Origin: Isoetes taiwanensis
Taxonomy: Eukaryota > Streptophyta > Lycopodiopsida > Isoetales > Isoetaceae
Direction of reading: 5' to 3'
DNA length: 64,000 nucleotides
Assembly: GCA_021234155.1 (NCBI GenBank)
Contig: JAJEKV010000071.1
Coordinates: 4,836,483-4,900,482, forward strand
Positions 56,710 through 64,000 of this stretch are shown piece after piece. The notes beneath the pieces were generated by a model. That model saw only the letters and a list, made by a program, of their open reading frames with translations. It had not been told where the DNA came from and ran no database searches. Position 1 is the stretch's first letter. The number at the start of each line of letters is the position of its first letter. Position numbers and translations under genes: made by a program.

Positions 56710-57577
56710 CTATGGATGAAGCTTTACTCGCAGACACTCCCGGTGGGGATACGGTTGGAGAAAGTGTTGGAACATTTGTTGCATGGCCAAGAAACCTTTA
56801 AAAAGGTATGTAACATGTATTACATTGTAGAAATATAGAAGTAGACAAAATTTGTTGTATTCATTGGAAAAGATTACAATTGTATATAATCGGATAAACC
56901 GATAAAAACCGCATAAAATCCTGTGATTATCTTGTTTCAAGCCCACTCCGAGTAGCCGGGCTATCGATACTCCCATTTCCATTGGTAGGGGGCATAGTGA
57001 ATTCTTCTCGTAAAACCCCAAAGAAAAAACACTGTGCTCTAGCTCCACCACCCCCCGCCGCTCCACCTCCACCTCCCACCTCGCCCGCCTCACCGCTCCC
57101 TGTTGAACCTCCAATGCATCGTATAGCGCCTGCGGTAGTGGTTCCATTGGTTGAGCCATCTCCATTGCATCGTATACCGCCTGTGGTAGTGGTTCGTGTT
57201 GGGGCATCCGGGCATAGAGGCTAACCACTAAGAAACGCAGCTCCTCATTTTGAATCTCGAGCTGACGGATGCGAGATTCACTCTCGATCAATGCATGTAC
57301 TGCATTCTCGAAGTGATTAGATAAGAGGGCGAGCCTCCGTGCGATTGCAAGGGCCCCAGAGCCCAGATCTATCATTGCCCCAAGGCTCCGCCATCATCAT
57401 TACTTGATCCAAGTACTCCGGGGTTGCAAGATCGGTGCTCCCGAACCGGTGCTCTACGTGGTTCAACGGACTCGAGATTGAGCCGAAACCGAGCTGGGCT
57501 GTGTGATTGCTGGCCCAAATGTAATTCCAATCCATCTTCGCTACCAACCGGTGATTAATGTAACCGGCATCTATCAA
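56710..57577 (-). CDS. Element D coiled-coil segment with internal repeat
   Basis: Two overlapping minus-strand frames join near 57370: YINHRLVAKMDWNYIWASNH and LATPEYLDQVMMMAEPWGND, then ALAIARRLALLSNHFENAVH, SRIRQLEIQNEELRFLVVSL and a tandem 16-residue repeat (EPLPQAVYDAMEMAQPM / EPLPQALYDALEVQQG). The Gln/Glu-rich helical stretch predicts a coiled coil. No domain is recognised. It lies between the ParB-like block and the duplicated promoters of element D and probably belongs to the same transcription unit or a sister gene. Confidence 0.4.
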
Positions 57578-57602
57578 TAGAGGAAGTGAGCCGGATTATC
57601 GC

Positions 57603-57915
57603 GATTCACGCTGGCGTGTTATATTTCTTTTATTTATAAACTTAGAAACTAAAGAGACACGCGGCGTGTTTAGCGAAAAAGTTGAAAGTAGGGATACAAT
57701 TGTTTGCACATTTATGTAAACCGCTATATAGGAAAACTATACACGCTCGGGTATGCATTCAACGTCACCAGTGTAAATAATTGCCTGGCCTTTATCTATT
57801 TACTTATCTATCTGTACATTACAGGTTTTTTTTTTCTCCCTCCCTGCTGAATGCACGCCGAGCGTGTATTCATGTTGAAGGCCAAGGTTACCATAAAACA
57901 CGCTTAGCGTGTTTC
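57603..57915. repeat. Palindrome cluster D4
   Basis: CACGCTGGCGTG (57606), CACGCGGCGTG (57658), CACGCTCGGGTATG (57740), CACGCCGAGCGTG (57853) and CACGCTTAGCGTG (57899), all variants of the element D dyad. Located upstream of the coiled-coil segment. Confidence 0.8.
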
Positions 57916-58282
57916 AAATATTATCTTCAGATTTTTTTCTAATGCTTTCTACTACACTTATTCATAATAGAAACTTGCATGCAATAGCATGATTAATTCA
58001 GAAGAGAAACTCAAGAATTTACTCGAAACAAAGAAGCGTAGATGAAGTTTATAAAAACTATTCTGGTTTTCATAAACATCATCCGCTTCCTCTCGCTCGA
58101 GCAAATGCAAAAGCTTGTCTTCTTGGATTAAACCTCCGCCATTGAGATGCAACTTAAAACTAAATGAAAACTAACCTTGAGTTCTCGAGGCTGGAAGGAT
58201 TCAAGAACGGAGGACTATGCTTGTGGTTTTAATTAGGGAGGCTTTTCAATCGCAGACCTTAGTCCCTCGCTTTTGGTTTTAC

Positions 58283-58500
58283 CTCGAGTCTCCATTTCCT
58301 CCGCCATGGATGCTCTGTAACAAAAGGCTGAGTCTTTTAGTAAGTTAGAATTGCCAAACCAAACATCTAACATTGATGAATATAAATCGCTCACCAAGAT
58401 TTCGGACTACGGATCCAAAACACAAAGGTTAAACCGCAAATCGTATGAAGGAAGGAAGAAAATGTAGGAACTTTGAGAGCGTAAAATGGATTTATATAGG
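58283..58500 (-). promoter_or_regulatory. Element D promoter 1 and first exon
   Basis: The minus strand reads CCTATATAAATCC (58500-58488), then a leader with a probable intron (CTTG|GTGAGC near 58396 to GTTACAG|AGCATCC near 58314), and ATGGCGGAGGAAATGGAGAC (ATG 58307-58305), possibly spliced at CTCGAG|GTAAAA (58282). A spaced GCGTGTTAA...TTCACGC dyad lies 15-57 bp upstream of the TATA box. Confidence 0.45.
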
Positions 58501-58635
58501 CACAATTAGAAAAAGTTAGCGTGAATAATTGATTGCTTGAATTAACACGCTTTGGCGCACGGTCTTCCTCCTGGATATGACATGTATATGGTATATATGG
58601 AGAATATTGCATTTCATGCAATAAATTCTCACCAA
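58462..58635 (-). repeat. Promoter-region duplicate, copy 1
   Basis: Shares TTGAGAGCGT, GGATTTATATAGG, TTAGCGTGAATAATT, AACACGC and AATAAATTCTCAC in the same order and spacing with 59610-59755. The copies lie 1.15 kb apart and are direct. Confidence 0.75.
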
Positions 58636-59025
58636 GATTTTATTCCATTCATTGCATTCTAAAAAAAAAAAGAATTTCAAATTTTATATAGGCTAAATTA
58701 AAAATAATTTTAAAGGCAAAATTATCAAGGCTAAAAAATGACTTGTTGAGTTGGGGACTTGTTTTAGGTCGATAGGAAAATTTCCTGCATCTTTGCGTGA
58801 TTGATTTATAGTGTTCCCTAGACTTTGTTGAGACAAATGCGAGACAAAATTTTGGAGAAAACACTTTTTGGAGACAAAATGCTTGGAGAAAACAGTTTGA
58901 TTTTTATTCAAAATATTTTTATGTACGTAAAAACTGCTTTGAAGAAAACTGCTTTGAAGAAAAAAAGTTTGTGAAGAAAACTATTTGATTTCATTCAAAA
59001 TTGATATGTACAGATGCCAAGAATG

Positions 59026-59092
59026 GTTTTTACAAAATGCCCCGGTTTTTTACAAAATGCCCGGAAGGTTTTTACAAGATGCACCGGATTCA
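59026..59092 (+). repeat. Tandem TTTTTACAAAATGCCCCGG
   Basis: Three units of 20-22 bp. Just before it (58930-58985), CTGCTTTGAAGAAAA is also repeated. Confidence 0.85.
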
Positions 59093-59213
59093 GATCATTG
59101 ATCTTCCACTTCGAACAAAGAAGAAAGAAAGGTGTTAGAAAAGAAAGAAAGGTGAAAAAAAAAAAAAACAGACATGCAAACCTCGCTCATCTCTAAGCTA
59201 TTCTAAAAACTGG

Positions 59214-59642
59214 TCAATTCCTCACCTTCCTCCTCATCCTCTTCCTCCCCCTCCTCCTCCTCTTCCTCCTCCTCCTCTTCGAGATTTCATTCTCTGTTTC
59301 AGGGTCAAGCCAACCCTGAAGCAGAGCGGTTTCATGCTCTTGGGAGGACATCTCCTCCTCTTCCTCCAACTCCTCCTCTTCCTCCTCTTCCTCCTCTTCA
59401 GAATCAGAGGAATCAGAGGAGCTCAACTCCTCCTCTTCCATCTCGAATCAGAATCATCCTCCAACCGGAATCAGAGGAGAATTGGGCAAGGAAATCGATG
59501 AGCGGGGAAGAGAGGGTTTTTCAACCCGACGCCTTTGATGAGACCTCGGTTCTTCATGAAGCGCCGAGGTTGAACGCCATGGCGGTAAAAAAAAAAAAAT
59601 TGGGACGTAATGGTCTTGAGAGCGTGAACCGGATTTATATAG
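59214..59642 (-). promoter_or_regulatory. Element D promoter 2 and acidic first exon
   Basis: CTATATAAATCC (59642-59631, minus strand) is followed at about 50 bp by ACCGCCATGGCGTTCAACCT (ATG near 59582). The coding sequence then meets a stop after eight codons in this frame. With one- or two-base corrections it would reach the strongly acidic ORF 59441-59214 (MEEEELSSSDSSDSEEEE, with a long Glu run and then RRRRKRRRRGRKRM). Acid-basic composition parallels exon 3 of element A. The same GCGTG...CACGC dyad stands upstream of the TATA box. Confidence 0.45.
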
Positions 59643-59755
59643 GGTTAATTAGCTCTTAGCGTGAATAATTTATTGCCTCAAATAACACGCCAGCGCATTT
59701 AAATTCCAGCTATATTATCTAGGGTATATTATTATGGATAATAAATTCTCACGCC
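59610..59755 (-). repeat. Promoter-region duplicate, copy 2
   Basis: Counterpart of 58462-58635. Conservation is strongest from the TATA box through the dyad and again at the distal AATAAATTCTCACG. Confidence 0.75.
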
Positions 59756-60099
59756 TATTAGTTATATGTCTTTTCAGATCATATATCCAAATTTTCGATA
59801 ATTAAAATTTGGATATATTTATATAAATGTCATTTCCTTTGTTGTTGCCATGAAAATTTTGTTTTAAATGATTTCGCTTACGCCCATTGTTATTATTATA
59901 TTAAACCTATTTCCAAGGAATTTTTTGCTTTTAAAAAATTTGATTTACCTCTACATATTCCATAAATGTAACGTACTTTTTTTTATCTTATGGTGTAATA
60001 ATGTTTTCTTTACTCATTGACTAAAAAGGGTGCAATTTGCCTAGGTCAATGGTGCCTCTCCAACTCAAGATGGTGTGCAACATATTGAAAAGAGCAATA

Positions 60100-62220
60100 T
60101 CAATGAAAAACCAACTCCTAGCAAGAATGTTGAAGAAAACAATTAGTCCTCTATAGTAGGTGCAATGGAGGAACAAGAAGGTGAGAATCATGCACAAGTG
60201 CAACAAGGAAATAGTAGGCCAAGGAGTCATTGTGCTAGCAGATCCCGGTCAAGCAATTAATGATGAAAGGCTAGGGAAGACAATATTGGTATTGCAATTT
60301 GATGTTGGAAGACAACGGAAAGGTAAAGGTTTGGGTGACAAGGAATGTTTTGGTTGTGTCAAGCAATTGAGGTTCTTGCATCATGGCATGGCCTATAAGT
60401 AGTGTTCAATTTGTGGAGGATTATATTTTTCCGTGAGCCCCGAGGTTGTTGGGGACAATGATTGTCTTGATATTGATCCATTGGCGCTTGGAACTCTAAA
60501 CCTAGGCAAAAGGGGAGAAGTATCGGTTGCCGTGACATTATCCCAGCAAAAGAGCCAAGTTGATTAGTGACACCAAACGTGAGACAATGGTGAAGGTTAG
60601 GGGCCTCGATTGTTGTTGAGTGATTGTATGCAATTCTTCACAATAGAACAATTGGTGGAAGCAAGAGCCACTTTTCAAGAGTACAATCGTTGATGAGAGG
60701 AGGACCTACATGTACACAATCTCGAAAGCATGCACTTCAAGATGAAAGAAACCCAAACAGAAAAAGATACCCTTTGCTAGGCAAATGGATATGTGCAAAA
60801 GCATGGCGAGTATCCATGCAATTCCAACTTCTTCATGGCATAATTGGCAAAAAAAAAAACAAAAGAGGGGAACGTGATTGTTTTTTACATGGAAATAATG
60901 GTTTGTTGAGACCAATAAGCCTAGGACCCCGGCCGCCTGGGGAGATATTTGAAAAATATATTGATTTCAATGCGTAGTCTATGCCACACAAAAGCGTAAG
61001 GGATGAAAAGGGAAGAGCAAATTGTTGAGAAAAGGTTGCCATCACATTGTACTCAAAAGAGTATTTTGAAGAAGTGAATTCCCTACTTGAGAATTGGGAA
61101 TTCTTCCAATATCCCAACCTAGCTTTAGTAGGTTATGGAAGAAGCATTTCAATCATGTCACCATAGCAACTTCAAAAACAACTTTGCAAAGTGCAATTTA
61201 TGTGCTAAGTTGAAGGAGACTCTTGATAAGACTGTGCAACCTAGTCAAAGGGCTAGGATAAGGAGCATATGAAGGACCATATGACTTAATTAACTATCAT
61301 GTAGATCATGTTATTGGATGTGGAGGACTTTATCTGCATTGGAACCCAATAACTATTTATGTATTATACATGACAAGATGGACCAGCAAAAGACTTGTCT
61401 TCCACAATTCAAGTACATACCAAAGTCATGTGGAAGATCATACCCTTTTCTGCATCTCAATGATCGGGGCAATCTTGCATGGGCGTAATCAAACCTACTA
61501 TGGCCATTTTAGTTTGGAGTTGTGGAGTGATGGTCCAGATTTTCATATTGGGAGTATCATGAGGTGTTTGAGAAACTATGAAAATGGATACAATGGTCAC
61601 CTCCAGGACCTTACAAACTAGCCTGTGCACTACATAGAGCATTGTTAGATGGAAACCCTAACAATATTGAAAAGTTCAGCAAGGCAAGGTTTAGGAAGCA
61701 TGGGTCTAATGAACATGTTGGAGCTTCAACTTCACGCATAAACCTCAAGATCTACCCAAAAGGTTTCTCTTTGCAACTTGATAATTGTGCCGGCCAAAAT
61801 AAGAACAGTGGATGTTTTCTTTCCTATCCTACTTAACATTGTGGGGATATTTGAAAGAGTTAATTTAGGGTTTCTATGCCCGGCATACCCATGAGGATGT
61901 GGATGCATTATTTGGCAAATATAGTTGTATAATCAAGCAAAGAACAAAGGACCAACTTTCCTAGGCTAATGGAAATCTTGCATGAATGCACTACTCCAAA
62001 CCCTATAGCTTCTCTCATAGAAGAAGTGCCCCATTGGAAGAGCTTTGTGGATGGTTATACATTGGATCTTGAAGGTCATTCCAGGCCTCCGCAGTTCACT
62101 TTTTGGGTGAGAGATGGGATTCCAATCTTCCAATGGAAGATGAGACCTTCGTGAGGATGAGTGGAGAGGAGGGAGGAAATATGGCGTAGAGATGAGAATG
62201 GCAAGCCTATGATACCTCTA
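60100..62220 (+). pseudogene. Second DUF7869-type transposon relic
   Basis: Plus-strand frames, interrupted many times, give the same protein family as 4755-6475 but clearly diverged from it. In order: YPLLGKWICAKAWRVSMQFQ (about 60765-60830), FKNNFAKCNLCAKLKETL (about 61170-61215), IHDKMDQQKTCLPQF (about 61365-61410), ALLDGNPNN (about 61640), SLQLDNCAGQNKN (about 61770-61808), and HTHEDVDALFGKY (about 61885-61922), where the usual G before H-T-H reads R. The D-N-C-x-x-Q-N-K-N and H-T-H-E-D-V-D boxes are diagnostic. The part from about 61990-62150 has PHWKSFVDGY and PPQFTFWVRDGIPIFQWK. Stops and shifts show decay. An alternative is a poorly sequenced but live copy. Confidence 0.6.
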
Positions 62221-63143
62221 GGTCAACCAAAAGCTTTAAAACCCATCAAGAAGTGAAGCAATTGGGATTGACTAAGGAAGGAATCCAAGACTATATAAAG
62301 CATTACAAAACCAATCCGTGATGACACCAACCGTGCCTTGGTGGCTTACCGGAAGAAGGTGGTTGGGGAGATAGACACATCCTCCATGAATTGAAAGAAG
62401 GGTGGTTGCCTAAGACTAGGTGGAAGACCTTAGCAGGTGCCGAGGATTTTGATGACACCGTAAGTAGCATTCGCAAGCAATATGCTCCTCCTCCTTCCTC
62501 GACAAACACTATGTTGGTCCTAAGAACAATAGGCCAAAGTTTCTAGGCATGGATGCTTATGAACCTTCCATCGACTTGGAATGCCACCAATTTGTGGTAG
62601 TAAAGCCATCGATTTAGATACATATCCAAAGGTGGTTGGGGTTCACTATCTCTCGATATTTGCAAAGAAGAAGGTAATATTAACTTCAACCATGTGCTGG
62701 TGGAATGGTGGTGTCCAAAGTGCATCGGCTTGACCAAAAGGTACTCGCATTGTTGGACAAAGAGATGGAGGAGAAACTGAAAGTGATCCCGATCTTTGGC
62801 TAGACTATGAAAGTGTTTTGTACTCATGGACTCCAAACACTATTCCAGCTAGAAATGCGAGAATTACAATACCCTCGTGGATGTCGGGAAGAAGGCTATG
62901 ATATCATTGGGGGTGCTTGAAGAAAGTTGAATAACTATGTAAATTTTTTTGTTATCACGTTTTATGATATGGTGCTATATTGTGAAATATTGACTATTTT
63001 GTAAATAACATGATATTACGTTTTCATAAATTTGAGGTGAAATGTGTGAATTTGAATATGCTACTAAAAACATGCAATATGAAATTTGTCCCAAAATTAA
63101 GACATAAACCCAATTTAATTGAATGATGGTTGTGTGTTTCTAT
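62221..63143. other. 3' part of DUF7869 relic and AT-rich spacer
   Basis: 62390-62520 reads KGWLPKTRWKTLAGAEDFDD and IRKQYAPPPSS on the plus strand, probably the C-terminal part of the preceding transposon protein. 62930-63120 is AT-rich with no feature. Confidence 0.4.
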
Positions 63144-63880
63144 GTTGTTGGGCTTGTTGGAAAGCCGGTTTCAGAGCTTTCCAACCGTGTATGATACCCA
63201 TGATGCTTGTCTTTGTTTCAGTTGCTCAAATCTGCACTTTTTCCGGCTGTGTGCTAGGGTTTTTGTGGCAGCCCTTCGTCTTCCTTCTTTGAGAAGTATA
63301 GCCCTCACCGATGCCGTTGTTGGCCTTGGCCACGGTGTTGTTGAAAGGTGTGCTTTTGTACTCTTATTGAAGGTTAGAATGTTTTACTAATTCATACCCT
63401 AATTCCTGATGGTGTTGTTGATGAAAGTCCCACACCAATATAGGGATTGGCGTATGTTTTAGTAAGTATTCGATTGGATTGGTCTCTGCCTTTAAGCTAT
63501 GCAGAATTTTGATCGGTCATATCTCTCACATCTTAGGTGTCGATTTTCATGTATTGTTTTGGGCTTGTTGGAAAGCTGGTTCAGAGATCTTTCCAACGGT
63601 GTATGGTACCCGCATGCTTGGCTTTGTTTCTGTGCTCAAATTGGCACTTTTTCGGGCTGTGTGCTAGGGTTTCATGGCAACCGGTAGACACTTTGACGGG
63701 ATCAGATTCTCAGATCCTGCGGTCGATTTTCATGTGTTAGCTTGTTGGAAAGCTGGTTCAGAGAGCTTTCCAACGGTGTATGATACCCGCATGTTTGTCT
63801 TTGTTTCAGTGCTCAAATCTGCATTTTTCGGCTGTGTGCTAGGGTTTTGTGGCAGCCGGGTACACACCGTGATATCCAGG
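63144..63880 (+). repeat. Three copies of a repeat of about 130-150 bp
   Basis: Copies begin near 63144, 63559 and 63732. Each runs GGGCTTGTTGGAAAGCTGGT, AGCTTTCCAACGGTGTATG, ACCCGCATG, TTTGTTTC, GTGCTCAAATCTGCA, TTTTCGGCTGTGTGCTAGGG and a TGGCARCC end. GGAAAGCT...AGCTTTCC within each copy is a hairpin. The second and third are only 173 bp apart, the first 415 bp away. ORFs here are repeat translations. Confidence 0.85.
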
Positions 63881-64000
63881 AGTCGATTAGCCACTTTTTT
63901 TTTTTTGCCCTCTTTCAGCCCCCTTTGCTCCCAACCCTAATTTGGGCAGTCGAGCATACAAATTAATGTTGAGCTAGGCTCCAACATCTACCGACATTGC

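Noticed and set aside
57061-57224. Plus-strand Pro-rich ORF (about 80 codons)
   Set aside because: Antisense of the element D coiled-coil segment; its proline run comes from the reverse of Gly/Glu/Arg codons.

Overview
This window looks like repeat-rich nuclear DNA of a land plant. GT-AG introns, TATA-box promoters, a pentatricopeptide-repeat (PPR) gene, a RING-FYVE-SYLF gene, a GNAT acetyltransferase and a plant MULE transposon point that way. The style of the intron-poor PPR protein and the mix of transposons suggest a fern or another spore-bearing vascular plant, but this is inference and no species can be named. Host genes are few: PPR (18449-20389), GNAT (42099-42728), RING-FYVE-SYLF (about 43314-45234), a DUF1635-like coiled-coil exon (45918-46562) and an iron-sulphur scaffold (ISU/ISCU) fragment (about 50270-50485). 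Nearly every multi-exon gene carries small frameshifting indels, so either much of the locus is decaying or the assembly has residual indel errors.

Layout: 1-3340 is 'element A', a minus-strand spliced gene with a ParB/sulfiredoxin-like signature whose introns and upstream DNA carry about two dozen copies of a TATAAATTTATA-core palindrome phased near 30 bp. 4755-6475 is a decayed DUF7869-type transposon gene. 7187-7504 is a LINE-like 3' end. 9969-12092 is a 19-bp-monomer satellite that reverses orientation once. 12160-12700 is a Ty3/gypsy fragment. 15790-16416 has terminal inverted repeats like a small DNA transposon. 18449-21115 is the PPR gene with a tandemly duplicated 3' flank. 21807-32332 is a complete 10.5-kb MULE carrying a MULE/SWIM transposase on the plus strand and a Ulp1 (C48) SUMO-protease-like gene on the minus strand, bounded by TIRs of about 1 kb. 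32821-32936 is a large foldback. 35128-37326 is a Crypton/DUF3504-like tyrosine recombinase gene. 38066-41960 is old non-coding repeat DNA. 42099-46562 is the host gene cluster. 47562-48111 is a foldback element. 51260-59700 is 'element D', another minus-strand ParB-like element with its own, different palindrome (CACGCC-GGCGTG type), including clusters spaced about 30-40 bp. 60100-62220 is a second, distinct DUF7869 relic. 63144-63880 holds three copies of a repeat of about 130 bp.

The most notable pattern is that elements A and D are unrelated in their palindrome sequence but share a plan: a ParB/Srx-like coding region, an acidic low-complexity segment, TATA promoters on the minus strand, and helically phased palindromes placed upstream and inside introns. 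This suggests a class of plant mobile elements in which each family carries its own iteron-like or parS-like operator array for a self-encoded binding protein. That is a hypothesis from sequence pattern only.
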